From positions 1-64,000 of the forward strand of contig QVRM01005432.1 in NCBI GenBank assembly GCA_003439945.1: a stretch of DNA of 64,000 bases. Reading direction: 5' to 3'. The notes beneath the pieces were generated by a model. That model had not been told where the DNA came from. It did no database searches and saw only the letters and a list, made by a program, of their open reading frames with translations. Positions 11,426-22,656 of this stretch are shown here, in pieces (the stretch's first letter is position 1; each line of letters begins with the position of its first letter). The position numbers and the translations under genes were made by a program. The stretch is from Dermanyssus gallinae. Its lineage: Eukaryota; Arthropoda; Arachnida; Mesostigmata; Dermanyssidae.

Positions 11426-12461
11426 AACTTCGAATGCTGCCTCTGGGCCTTGCAGTGCAATTCGTTGAGCTTAAAATTGTACCAGTGTTAACTTATAGCT
11501 TTGGTATGGTCTGGAGACATCTCTCACTGGCAACCTTTGCACAATACGAGGGACGTGCTTCAGTGTACATGAGACGAGTTCTGTCTGCCGTGTTCGGCAC
11601 GGGGCCGATTAATGTATCTACTTGTAGGCTGCGGACCAGTAGTGGAAACAATTAGAATCAGACTGAAATCGCCCGTCACTGAGCCTTTTCAGCAATTTTT
11701 TGCGGGAATGACCAGGTAATGTGGGGAATGCCATATTTGAGGTTTCTCATACAAATGCACACCATACCAGGGACCTCCGGGACGGAATGGTATGTACTAA
11801 TTATTATATGTGCATAATTTACAATGTGCACTGCTAATACCACTTTGTATGTTCCACTCGTAGATTTCACCAGGTAGGGGATTAATGTTGCTGCTGGTTT
11901 TGCTCGCAGTAATGCGGTAAATGTCTCGCGACAAACTGATAGACGCACCAGCTGTCTTTTAATCTTCTCGCCTAGTGGGAGGAACGCTCAGGAGTCTGGA
12001 GAAAATGTTTCGTTGCAGTGAATACATATACATCTCAATAAACATTATGTAAATCAAATCATTTAAAAAAATCAAGTATATACTACACTCATATAAACCC
12101 TCTATCATAAAACTGTTAAGAAACATTTCTTACAATACAGGCAACACTTCATAAAACTGTTAAATAACTCGGATATATTTAGCGGGCGTTAGCAGATACT
12201 ACACACGACAGCTCAGTAAACGCTTACAAAGTTATTCTTTTGTTCCATTAATCTGTACAAAACAATCCTAGAACAAGGAACATGACTTTGCTGTCTATTT
12301 TGTATTCTAGATATAAAATACTTAGCTAAGCGTATGTCTATATATTTATATATACCACACATATATGTTGCTAACCGCATATCCAGCTGGTACGGCGCCT
12401 GGGACAGACCGATTAAATAGAAATGATTGCTATTTTAACAGCACGTACACATTAAATGATA

Positions 12462-12553
12462 AATGGCATATTTCTTAAACTTGCGCGCGTTAAATGGCAT
12501 ATTTCTCAAACTTACGCACGTGAAATGGCATATTTCTCAGACTTACGCGACCT
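12462..12553. repeat. 31-bp minisatellite, three units
   Basis: Units begin AAATGGCATATTTCT and continue with a Y-AACTT-CGC type tail. There are three copies, each differing at a few bases. They lie in the intron upstream of the PHD-like segment. Confidence 0.85.
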
Positions 12554-13052
12554 CAATTAAGCTGTGCCAGCCTCACTTCCCCCTTGTGGTGGCCGCTCCA
12601 GGTGTTGTATGTTTAGTGTGTTTTAAGTCCGAGTCTTGGAAGTTCTGGCTTTCGTCGTACTTGTGTTTTGTCCATTTTCTTCCATTTGTTATTTGGTTGT
12701 CCAGAACCAGACGAAGACTCTAGTGGTACCGAGTTCCGCGGGAAAAGCAGTTATACGTTTATGCTTGTGTCTCTCGTTCTCCCTCCTCTCTTGGCCTCAT
12801 TGGCCCTTGTGCGTTAGTTACTCTCTCTCTCTCTCTCCGTTACCCCTCCCCCCGTATTTTCCCCTCAGCCCATTTTCGCTCGCGCGATATGATTATATGG
12901 GAGACTTATTGATAAACGAGATGAGGTTGAGAAGGAACAAGGTGGAGGTTGTGGTGGTACAGCAGCACCAAACGCAACCGCATCAGCAACAACAACCTGA
13001 CGCTACGCTGTTCTCTCCTATGCCCCATCACGATCGTAGAGCCTCAGATCAG

Positions 13053-13883
13053 CCGTGCTGGCACGAGTAAAAAGGCCGCTCCAGAAACACCGGAGAAGGG
13101 GACTGCAGCGCCAACAAAGGAAACGGCAGCGCCCACAGGAGCGCCCGCAGAAGCCAGGACGGCGCCCGCAGGAGAGCCCGCAGAAGCAACGGCAGCGCCC
13201 GCAGAATCCAGGACGGCGCCTGCAGGAGTGCCCGCAGAAGGCAACGACAGCGCCCACAAAGTCAGCGGCGACAGCAACACGGCCAACAGCTACGACTACT
13301 GCGACGACAACAACGACGGAGCCAACGACGGGTACATCGACGTCATGTCCGAGCTGTAACGAAGAGATTCCTCCTGTCGTGTATCGTCGCGGGCAGCACG
13401 GAGCCACCCCGCTCGTGTGTCCCCGCTGCTGCGAGTTGATTCACCCGTCCTGCGTCGATCTCGTCAATCGCAGTGACCTTGACAGTCGCGACGAGACGAT
13501 GAGCTCGACGGCATCTAGCATCTGCGACGATGACGGCGACGACAACGCCGACAAGAGCATGGCGTCGCGTCGTCGTCAGCCTTCAGACAACGACGACGAC
13601 GTGCATAAGGTCCACAAGCCCCGCCGCTGGCTTTCCGGTCGTCCGTCACATCCGGTGCTCGTCGCGGCCGGCGCCACCGCCAGCGTACAGCCGCCCGTAT
13701 CTGACCCCAGTAGCGCTTTGCCGCAACAGCCCCCCACGGCGGAGGGGCAACCCCAGCAGCAGCAGCAGGCTGAAGCGCCCATCGACGGAAAGCGGCTCCC
13801 CCCTACCGAGAAGAGCGTCACGTCAGCGCCGGTCAACGTCGGCACCACCACCACCGCCAGCGCAAGCAAAGCCCCGCCGCTGC
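13053..13883 (+). CDS. PHD-like, Thr/Gln/Pro-rich exon (possible part of the micro-exon gene)
   Basis: The open + frame ends at a strong donor (GCTGC followed by GTAAGT) in phase 1, the same phase as the flanking micro-exons. With an acceptor at CAGATCAG (ending 13052) the exon is also phase 1 and 831 nt long. An alternative acceptor, GATCGTAG (ending 13039), is phase 1 in another frame. That frame is Ala/Pro/Glu-rich and stops at 13357, so a one-base frameshift near 13245 would be needed. In order the exon has an Arg/Gln/Pro-rich minisatellite-coded part (13110-13245), a Thr run, and a Cys/His finger at about 13350-13460 (CPSC, then CPRC, then HPSC). The finger matches the first six PHD ligands but lacks a clear last pair. 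Asp-rich and Pro/Gln-rich tails follow. It could instead be an unrelated gene or a LINE ORF1. Confidence 0.4.
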
Positions 13884-14482
13884 GTAAGTCCGTAGATAGG
13901 CTATCTGAAAACAGAGGGCTTTCTCAGAGAACGAATGCACAAATGAAGGAAAATGAAAGAAAGAAAGAAAAAACAAGAGCGGTCCGAGGCAGTTCGGGCT
14001 AAACTCCGAAAACGTCCTATGAGCTTCAGCTCTAGACTAGTATCCACTGTAGAAAAACAGCGAGCGCTCACTCCAATTTATTGAAGGGGGACAAGAAACC
14101 AAGATAGTGAGAGAGAGAGAGAGAAAACATGATTGAGCGAGCGACAGAGATTGCTTAAAAGAGAAAGGAGGGTATGATTGCGAACTAAGACGGTGCTTGA
14201 CAGTTATCTAGCATAATCCATACAAAATCGGTGAATGAACAAGGGGGCAAGAAAAAGATGCAACATTTTCCTCCAAACACGCTGGCTTGTTTGTCGATAT
14301 TCTGAATGGGGCTCTCGCAATCGCAGATTTAATGAAGATATGTCAGGATAAAAAGCTTGATAAAATCACTTCAGTTAATTTCGCTCTCATTCCAAAAGAG
14401 GACATTTTCGCCCCTTTGTTTCATTCGAATTCATTTTTTTTTTGCCGACTTGTACTAGATCATAAAGTTTGTTGAACGAATA

Positions 14483-14484
<2 letters not shown>
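13884..14484. other. Intron; no element recognised
   Basis: Purine-rich stretches (GAAAGAAAGAAAG near 13955 and GAGAGAGAGAGA near 14110) are the only visible features. Confidence 0.35.

Positions 14485-14534
<50 letters not shown>
14485..14534. repeat. (TA)n microsatellite
   Basis: About 25 TA units. Foldback family 2 is inserted at its right edge. Confidence 0.95.
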
Positions 14535-14537
<3 letters not shown>

Positions 14538-15286
14538 GGTGTGACAGGAAGGTTTTTAAAGCGATGCATAGAATTGTAGAGCTCGTTAAAGCAAATATAT
14601 TTTTCCAATAGAAGATGGCCTCTAAGACGTCTTGTTTCGGAGTGAAATTACTACAATTTGTGACAATGGTGTTTTTGTTCGACATAGGGGCACAAAATGT
14701 GCTGTTGCGAGACAACCTCCTTGGCAGAAACTAAGCACACGTTCGTGTTCGTGATAAAATTCTGCTCCATCTGAAGAATATGCAAGACAGGTCAGAGAAC
14801 ACCCCATGGTCGCTTAGAAGAGAATTCGCCAAAAATGTATTTCTTTATAAGCGTTCACGCCAAATACTTCAAAATCATAACCCTACAACCACTCATAGCG
14901 CGAAAAACGGATTGCCTGAATTTGTCCGTTTTGAGCGCTGTGACTGGTTGTAGGGTTATGATTTTAAAGTATTTGGCGTGAACGTTAATAAAGAACTCCA
15001 TTTTTAGCGAATTCTCTTCTAAGCGACAATGGGGCGTTTTCTGACCGGCCTTGCATATTCTTCAGATGAAGCAAAATTTTATCACGAACACGAACGTGTG
15101 CTTAGTTTCTGTTGAGGAGGACTGTCGAGAGTTGCTGTCTTGCAACAGCACATTTTGTGCTCCTATGTCGGACAAAAACACCATTGTCACAAATTGTAGT
15201 CATTTCACTCTCACTCCGAAACATATTTGCTTTAACGAGCTCTACAATTATATGCATCGCTTTAAAAACCTTCCTGTCACACCCTG
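14535..15286. mobile_element. Foldback DNA element, family 2, TA-flanked
   Basis: The 752-bp palindrome has its left end at CAGGGTGTGACAGGAAGG and its right end at CCTTCCTGTCACACCCTG, with TA on each side. The arms pair along almost the whole length. Near the centre (about 14870-14970) is a second clear hairpin, AATCATAACCCTACAACCA paired with its complement. There is no transposase frame. The termini and TA target fit a non-autonomous Tc1/mariner-type element, and the terminal six bases match family 1. A diverged short relative is at 21968-22257. Confidence 0.87.
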
Positions 15287-15331
15287 TATATACAGATAGT
15301 GTAATAATATAGGTTGCGTATCTATTTACAG

Positions 15332-15448
15332 CTCCAGCGCTAGACCATCTTTCTAAAGAGTCGCCAGCAGAGGAAACACCTTGTGTCACTGTATCAATGC
15401 CGGAGGTTATTGGCGGTCCAATACCAAGAAAAGCACACAGGGGTTTAG
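15332..15448 (+). CDS. Micro-exon 9 (117 nt)
   Basis: The acceptor is GTATCTATTTACAG and the donor is TTTAG followed by GTTTGT. Phase-1 borders give 38 codons, beginning PALDHLSKESPAEETPC and ending PIPRKAHRGL. It is open throughout, has one cysteine, and is less Lys-rich than exons 1-5. It starts 45 bases after the foldback element, so the element landed almost at the 3' splice site. Confidence 0.65.
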
Positions 15449-15711
15449 GTTTGTAATTCTGCGCGTACGTGTGGTGGTTTATTTATAAAAGAGAACACAT
15501 ACAAATATGTTTATTTTAGACAACGCAGTTTACTTACACGACATATGGTGAGAGGTACCAAGGAGTAGATGCACATTAAATAAGCACAGAAACAAAGTCA
15601 ATAGAGTATCCTCTTCCAAGGTGTGCCCAGATACTTGCAGTACTTTGATACTGGCATTTCGAGTGTTTCTATTGATCGTCATCTAATATATTAAGGGTGA
15701 GAGAATAATTT

Positions 15712-15712
15712 G

Positions 15713-15753
<41 letters not shown>
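15712..15753. repeat. (TA)n(GA)n compound microsatellite
   Basis: About 12 TA units followed by GA units and then TCAT. The order matches the compound tract at 22531-22656. Confidence 0.9.
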
Positions 15754-15754
<1 letters not shown>

Positions 15755-17157
15755 TCATATTCTCCGAGTACGTGCCGAGAGGCCAATATGTCAAGAATTG
15801 CAAGTCTCAGTGTTAAATCAATCGCTGATCACACACGCACGTTCACAACTAACCACAAACGAGTTGCAGACAGTTTTCTGAACCAATGTGCTTGCAACCT
15901 GTACACGCATATCAGAGACGCAATATAGTATAAATTGATTACATTTTCCATATATGCATGGTCAACGCGGGCTTATATTCTGCGTGTTGTACAGGGCGTT
16001 CGTAGCGTCCCCTAGCACTCCTGGATATGCCTAGAGATCCTCCGTGGGTATAGGTCGCTGATACAGCAGCGCTTGCGTGCGACGAACACATAAAAGATAG
16101 TACTGCCCTGGCGTGTCCTCGCTTGCTTTTCCACGAGCATTTTGTTAAATAGGCGCAGGTTTTGTTGTCAAAGCAGGAGCAGTATCTTCTGGTCTAGCTT
16201 CCTAAACATGTTTACTACGTGGCGGATGTTTACATGGCACCGGTCAACATGACGACAAAAACAGCAACCCGTTTTTTTAATTTGTGTTTCATTTGTTCCA
16301 AGTAAGCTTCGTCCTTAATGCGACGCGTAGACCACGCCAGCAGGTGTGCGTAGTGTGGAAGTGCGCATGCTGATGAAGTTCGACGTATAGTTCAGAAGAG
16401 CGTACAGCGAGTGGTTAACATGTAGACTTTGCAAGTTGAGAGACCCTTGTGACAACATCTATTATATATTTGGAGTACCTTAACTTGTTGCGCGTAAAAA
16501 CTTCGTGGTTGTTTACAACACGAAGTTGGCTTAACTCCTGACTTCCAGCATTGTTGAGGGGGCGTCTTCCATGTCCAAGATGCAGTACTCCACATTTATG
16601 GATGAACAGACTTAAATTACGGGTGTTAAATTAGGAAGCCCAGGGTCTGGAGACGGCATCTATCCTCTATAGTGAGGGATTTTCACATCATCGGTTTACG
16701 TTGGCTTCAACTCTTTGTGCAATTAAGTATGCACCCTAACATCCGTTTGTCAGTCTAGATCTTTATTTTAGGGACTTTAAGCTAACTGTCAAAGATATAG
16801 CAGATACCATAGAGGCACGTTGATCGAAGTCACGCACGGAGCTCCACGTTACTTTGACACGCTACGTTCTACGCAGAGGCTTAGACAATCCGCGTGCTTT
16901 AAATATGTGACTCCGTACGATAGACTAAGTGTACAAGTAGAGGCGCTTGACACTGCTCGCCTGAAACCCTCGGCAAGACTCGAAAAACTCTTTGTTCACT
17001 CTTCTCTAAATATCGGTAGAAGTATTTGGCCTTGGCTGCTGGCCCTCGGTAGTGTGAACATTTTCCTGTCTGAACATATTGACACTGTTTGACATCGATT
17101 ACGCAAAGTCAACCGCGGATTTTGTCGACTTGACCGATGCCAAGCAGGATCCTTGTT
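15754..17157. other. Intron; nothing recognised
   Basis: A 90-codon + frame at 16820-17092 is open but has no motif, splice borders or homologue in the window. No repeat arrays or element ends were seen. Confidence 0.35.
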
Positions 17158-17340
17158 GTCGAGCCCGGTGGTGGCGTGGTACATTCGCCTGCGCCTCGCA
17201 ACCGGAGGAGACACATAGGTGCACGGGTTCGAGCTCCACCGTTGCACATTCGTATATATGAAGGTCCGTTCAATGCAAAAAGCAGTCCCGTGGACGTTAA
17301 ACCCTGGCTGATGGTCAGCCCCAAAAAAGTTAAAGCAGGA
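17158..17340 (+). mobile_element. tRNA-derived SINE, family 1, copy A
   Basis: The head begins GTCGAGCCCGG and has a box-A-like TGGCGTGGTAC (17172-17182). A box-B sequence, GGTTCGAGCTCC, lies about 45 bases later (17226-17237). The tail carries TCCGTGGACGTTAAA and CTGATGGTCAGCCC. Copies at 43519-43686 (minus) and 19262-19444 (minus) share the head, and the 43.5-kb copy also shares the tail. The box A/B layout is that of RNA polymerase III SINEs; the parent tRNA was not identified. Confidence 0.72.
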
Positions 17341-17825
17341 TCCTGGTCAGCTTTTGTATAAGTGCAATTCAAGGCAACGCGCGGGGAGTTTATTGATATG
17401 TAAAAATGCTTTCTTAAGTTGTACTTCCTGAAGTCAAACAACTTTTACCGGGGGGAGCCGGTCCGTAGTTAAGTTAGTAAGAACGATGCTGTTAGACTAT
17501 AATAAACCCAATAGAATCTTTTCCCTAGAATAAATAGCAGGAATTCGTTTCAACAGGAATCAGACAGAAGCAGATGTCGAGAGGTTTCGCTGCATCTGTG
17601 TTGGCAAAGCGTACACAAGCATGTTGCGGCTTTTTATATACAAACATACAATACAAAAAGCATAACTAATGAGTCTCAGTTCACGCCTATATATGCATTG
17701 AGTTAACCACTACCAGTCACGAAGTGTGTCGCAAAATTTCAAGTCTGTGTTTATTTAATGTGAATGCCTACTAACTGTTTAATTAAATTGTGATTTGTTT
17801 GGTAACCGTGTTATTGTTACACCAG

Positions 17826-17870
17826 GACTGAACAGACGACCCAAGGAAAAGCTCGCAAAAGTGAGAGGTG
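17826..17870 (+). CDS. Micro-exon 10 (45 nt)
   Basis: The acceptor is TTATTGTTACACCAG and the donor is GGTG followed by GTAAGT. Phase-1 borders give LNRRPKEKLAKVRG, 14 codons, strongly basic. The donor is ideal, and a (TA)n tract follows 31 bases later. Confidence 0.68.
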
Positions 17871-17901
17871 GTAAGTGTCATTTTCGGTATCATCTTTTTT
17901 G

Positions 17902-17928
17902 ATATATATATATATATATATATATATA
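17902..17928. repeat. (AT)n microsatellite
   Basis: About 13 AT units just inside the intron after micro-exon 10. Confidence 0.9.
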
Positions 17929-18341
17929 ATCTTCTGTGCTACCTTACAAATCCGTAAATGATTGCAAGGCATCTAGTGAGAGTGCGTATTTTTGCCAAAG
18001 TTTGCAGTGAGCTCTTTTAGCACTAAGTTATATGGCTACGAAGCATTTAGTTAAGTTCCTACGCTATCGGTTAACCATAATGAAGCAAGCGCGCCCATAA
18101 ACAGGATTTTTTACCATTACATGTAGTCTACACGAAACGCTATTACTACAACTACGACTATAACGTTTCTTCTACGGTTTATCTACATCTACCTAAGTAA
18201 GGATAATGTGAATGTGCTTGCCTAATATGAAAAATCTTATTCGTTAGCAAACGAATTCACCTAAGCAGCTGTTTGTCCTAATATATTATATCCGGACGTT
18301 ACGTTACTAACAATATCTTTGTGTTGACTTTTTCTGTGCAG

Positions 18342-18395
18342 GCGGCAGTACGTCAGACTCTGGAGGGCTTTCGCATGTTAACAAGAAGCCATCAG
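18342..18395 (+). CDS. Micro-exon 11 (54 nt)
   Basis: The acceptor is TGACTTTTTCTGTGCAG (strong polypyrimidine) and the donor is ATCAG followed by GTTAGA. Phase-1 borders give GSTSDSGGLSHVNKKPS, 17 codons, Ser/Gly-rich. It is the last short exon before the large exon, 4.5 kb away. Confidence 0.66.
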
Positions 18396-18396
18396 G

Positions 18397-18771
18397 TTAG
18401 ATCAAACACGCTTGGGTTGGAATGGTCAAGTGCGGCGCGGGGCGATTCTTACATTTTATGTAATGTTTTAAATGATCATCACTAGAATCATTTCCATATA
18501 TTTTATTTACACGTAATATGTTGCCCCAGGCACCTTCTCTATCTGCTGCCGATATATTGCGACATTGTTTAGCGCTACTCACATAAACGGTACCTTGTTC
18601 ACAATGACTAAATTGAGGGAAGCGTACCTCGCAAGTGGCACTGTACAACCGATCTCTGGCCGTACACTGTCGAAAAAGCCAATGAAGTGATGATAAACGC
18701 CCATATGGTTCTTTTTTCTCCCCTAAAACGCGTGGCTTTGAGTCCATATGTTTACTTGTTTGATATACCAT
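18397..18771 (-). pseudogene. Open frame with a possible LINE C-terminal HYxxC motif
   Basis: A 124-codon minus-strand frame contains DSSDDHLKHYIKCKNRP. The H-Y-x-x-C pattern is seen at the C-terminus of some non-LTR retrotransposon polyproteins. No RT or nuclease motif is attached. It begins only two bases from the donor of micro-exon 11, so it lies in the intron. A chance ORF is possible. Confidence 0.22.
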
Positions 18772-19261
18772 CGCTTATTTTAGCGCTGCTCTAGAGCAGC
18801 GGGCAGTGGATTTAATCTCGCGACAATTGTGACAATTAGTGCGAGAATACGGATGTGTGCTGACAATACGAATGTGTGCTGAATACGGATGTGTGCTGAC
18901 GCTCCCTTGGGTTAATCCGCATTTTGCACATTGATAATGCATCCGCATGCCCTTCCAAATACTAAGCTTCCGTGGAACGTTTCAGACGACATCGCCATTA
19001 AAGATTTCAGGAAGCAGTTAGGCTTTCCAGTGGCTCAATCGTGCCCTCATAGTTTAATAAGGACAAACCGGGAAACGTTAACAAATGAGATGAAAACTGT
19101 CACTGATGCAGGTGGCTTAATAATGTAAAGATATGAAAGTATACACGGTTTAACAGGCTATAATGTACTTATACACATCATATTTATTCACCATAGTTGT
19201 TGGTAGTAGTAGGATTGGATTGACACACATGTTGTTACATAATGTACTTATGTAACGTCTT

Positions 19262-19444
19262 TGTGCGGTACCCGGGATCGGACATCATACACATTTGAGA
19301 CGCATTTGGCTGAGTCTGACGCATTGCTTCGTAAGACAAACCCTTTAACTACAACTGTGCAACCGTAGGGCTCGAACCCGTGCACCCATGCATCTCCTCT
19401 GGTCGCAAGACGCACGCGAATGTACCACGCTACCGGGCTCGACC
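19262..19444 (-). mobile_element. tRNA-derived SINE, family 1, copy B
   Basis: On the minus strand the head reads GTCGAGCCCGGTAGCGTGG and box B reads GGTTCGAGCCC, as in copy A. The middle (GAAGCAATGCGTCAGAC) is shared with the 43.5-kb copy, but the distal tail differs from copy A. The copy is diverged. Confidence 0.65.
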
Positions 19445-20327
19445 GGTTGAAAAGGTCAAGGCGTGTCTCTTCCTATCTGTCTGGTTTCTGCAGATAGATG
19501 AAGAGATAGGGCGGCAGACATGAATTGTTATTGTTTAGAATAATGAAATGTTACAGTTATTGTAGTAAAAGCCCGGCTTTTTATAAATGACTAATTCCTG
19601 TTTAGGGCGCTTATTGCAGTCGATCCAGCTTCTTCTTATCCTGTTTCTTCCCTATTTCCGTACTCTTTTTTGCTGTTGCCGCACTACCGACTTGGGCGTC
19701 ACGGCTAGGGTAGCGTGCGTACAACATAAAGTTGACGGCAAAGTTACCAGTAAACCCGCGATCAGTACTCTACTCGAGGAGAGCATGCGTCAATTTGCTC
19801 TTTATTTTTTTATCTACATATCTCGTTCAATTTGTAAACCTTTCTTATCATTTAAAGAAGCCAACTGTTTGTTTCACATACTGTGCAAACTCCGGCGTTT
19901 GACGCTTGAAGATTGAATTGGTCTGTTAAAACCCCGTTGTCCTTAGCGATTGCTTTTAGCATGGATTTACCCGAAAATAATCTTTGAGATAGGCATCTGT
20001 TAAAAATCGTCTGCGACGGAATGATGGCACATTGCCTTCCCAAAGAGGCTCGTTCATTGCCAGCTCGGGCCCAAATGCCTTGTTTTAGAGTATCCTCTAC
20101 GACAAATTTGACTTTCCCCTCTAGAAAAAGGGTGCCTCCGGACAGGCAACGAGCGCTCTGAAAAAGGGTTCTAGTTCCTGTGCATCGGGAAGTTCCCTTG
20201 AAACCGTATCTGTCCGGTTAAACGTGATCCGGAGAGACTACAGCTAATACGCGAACTGGTGCAGAAGCACGTAAAGCTTCTATTGCACTAGTAGGACTAG
20301 GCGTCCTTGTTCTTAATACGCAAAAGC

Positions 20328-20600
20328 TCATTCTTGGAATGTTCGCAAAAACTCTCTTTTGAAGGTGTTGATAGTGTTTTCTCGATATTGACTACAACGA
20401 AACGACTTCGAGGTTTCGAGGTTTAGGGCCACTTGATGGGAAACGTCAAGGACGACACGCCTAAACATATAGCAGTCCTTGTCGAACCACTGTGGTGCCT
20501 GTCGTTTACTGTGCTGGTATTTAGTGAACAAGATTAAAAGTTCGGTAATCTTGTTTGTGGCCTCATCGATGGAGGCACACTGCAATATTTGGGATTAACC
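20328..20600 (-). pseudogene. LINE ORF2 linker fragment
   Basis: The minus-strand frame has QAPQWFDKDCYMFRR and later a Lys/Arg-rich KREFLRTF. The pattern WFDxxCxxxRR lies between the endonuclease and RT domains in many LINE ORF2 proteins. No RT palm follows in recognisable form; about 85 codons survive. The family cannot be named. Confidence 0.4.
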
Positions 20601-21967
20601 CGAACAAGTTGCGAGATTAACTTCTGTGGGTCGTGACGTTTTACTTTAAAGGCCAGTGAACAGCAACCAGCAGATTAGGCCGACAGAGACAACACAGGTG
20701 GGTGGCGCTGAGCAAGCGTATATATATCGATCATCGAACAGCCTGGTTAAATTGACATAATAAGTAGAGACTGCCTCGTCAGTGCATACCAAACCGCCCA
20801 TTACGCAGATTCACGAAACGCCGTAAACAATAGTACATTCAAACTGTTGTCGTGTTTGAGATTTTTCCGTATCTGTGTTGTAAAGCCGCGCCTGCATACA
20901 ATGTCAGAGATGCGTTACGTACAAACTGGCTGCATGGTTATGATAATGGTTATTAGGTAAGCACTGCTGGTAAATTAACAACGAACCTCGTCACTGGACA
21001 AGTAAAAGCTGCACGCAGGGTGATGGGGGGGGGGGGGATGATTGATTGCACGACGTATGAACTGCACCACACCTACAATAACCTGTCAAGACGTGCAGCA
21101 CAGGCACGACAAACGATAGGGCAGAAGCTGCAGAAGCGACAGCAGCATAAAACATTTGCACACCGACGTTAACTTTACAGTCGGTAGTGTAACGGAGAAC
21201 GTAAACGAACCCCCCCGGTCGTTCGATGACAGTTGCCGGTCCGCGCCCACCTGACTGGCTCGCCTGCCCAATAGGAAGTGTTGGAGTGACGTCGCCGTTT
21301 CTCTTGATGTAGTGAATGGCTGCATGGGCCGTTCGACGCTGGAGCTGCTACGAACGCCAGGGCAGAACTGATGTCAAAATCCGAGCCCCTCGATCAAAAT
21401 CCGTCGTCATCAGGATCCAGATCGTACGCTGGAGGTCGATGTAGACCCTCTTCTGTGGCCTGAATCGAGGAGTCATTACGTCCGGATTGTAACTGTAACA
21501 TCGTCAGGGGTATCCTTCGGGACAGGCGACGAGATCGGCTGAGACCTGAAGGAAACTCAAGCCACGTTTAGCTAACAACCAAAGGAAACGCAACGAGTGC
21601 AGCAGCAACAAAAATATGATAAGATGGAAATTATTTGGGTAGCACCACACAAACTTGCTGCGCGTCTACGCAAACTTTCTCGTAAAAATCGTTTCGTGAT
21701 TGACCTCATTGTAGCGCAAATATGTCCGCTTGCGGTGTAGACCTATCAGCCATTAGTTGAGTTAGAAATCGTTGGTTTTATAATGATGATGATGATGATT
21801 ATTATTATAAAACCAACTCCTAGCAGATGGTGCTAGAGTATTTGCTTCTATTAGCCAATTTCTGATTTTAATTTGGTTTATTAAACCTAGCATGGTTTTT
21901 AGGATGATTCTTTTTTTTGACAATGGGCAATACGCGACCTTCATACGGTTTTTCCTATATATGTATA
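20601..21967. other. Intron; no element recognised
   Basis: A poly-G run (about 13 G near 21025-21037) and a GATGAT run near 21783 are present. The last part (about 21880-21965) shares CAATACGCGACC and a GGTTTTT-TATATATG motif with the short tandem repeat at 22267-22432. Confidence 0.35.
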
Positions 21968-22257
21968 CAGAGTGTGACAACATTTTTTGATAATCGATAT
22001 ACGGAATTGTAGGGCTCGTTAAAGCAAATATTTTTTTCAGCGGAACAATGGTGTCTAATTTGTGACACTAGTGTTTTTGCTTGACATAGGAGCATAAAAT
22101 GTGGAATTGCAAGACAACCACTCTTCATAGACAGAAACTAAGCACGCCGTCGTGTTCATGAGAAAATTCTGCTTCTTTATCATTTTGAAATGCAAAGTTA
22201 TTGCGAAATAAACAATTTGTATGTGTATCGATTATTAATTTTTTTGGTCACCCCCTG
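21968..22257. mobile_element. Diverged short relative of foldback family 2
   Basis: The left end is CAGAGTGTGACAA after TA, and the right end is GGTCACCCCCTG. The interior shares blocks with one arm of the 14535 element: GGCTCGTTAAAGCAAATAT, GTGTTTTTG-TCGACATAGG-like, and CAGAAACTAAGCACRC. It is 290 bp, so it is one arm with a new right end, not a full palindrome. Confidence 0.62.
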
Positions 22258-22266
22258 AATATATAA

Positions 22267-22432
22267 TTCTCGGACGGAAGCAATATGCTTTAAAAATGTC
22301 CTCTCAAACATCTGGTTTGACCGCGAGAGTACGCAATACGCGACCGTCATCCCGTTTTTCAATATATATGTAATGCTCGGACGGAAGCAATATAGCTTCA
22401 AAAAGACGCATCTCAAACACCTGGTTTGACCG
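22267..22432. repeat. Two-unit tandem repeat of about 105 bp
   Basis: CTCGGACGGAAGCAATAT and the following CTCAAACAYCTGGTTTGACCG occur twice, at 22270-22325 and 22376-22432. An AT-rich stretch with CGCGACCGTCATCCCG lies between them. Confidence 0.7.
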
Positions 22433-22530
22433 TTTATTATTACGACAGACTTTAGTTATTGAAAAATTGACTAATTTATAAACTGGGTTTAACAGGACTC
22501 TATGCGCTTACGCCGTGCGGTTTGCATAGC

Positions 22531-22569
<39 letters not shown>

Positions 22570-22580
22570 TCACTAAACAG

Positions 22581-22611
<31 letters not shown>

Positions 22612-22656
22612 CAGAGATCACTAAACAGATATATATATATATATATATATATATCG
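22531..22656. repeat. Compound (TA)n(GA)n array with a fixed spacer
   Basis: The block (TA)n(GA)n followed by TCACTAAACAGA occurs twice, and then a final (TA)n. The conserved spacer shows that whole compound units were duplicated, not just dinucleotides. Confidence 0.88.

Noticed and set aside
17158..17240. Functional tRNA gene
   Set aside because: Box A and B are present, but the acceptor ends do not pair, extra bases sit before the T arm, and a SINE-type tail follows, with copies elsewhere.
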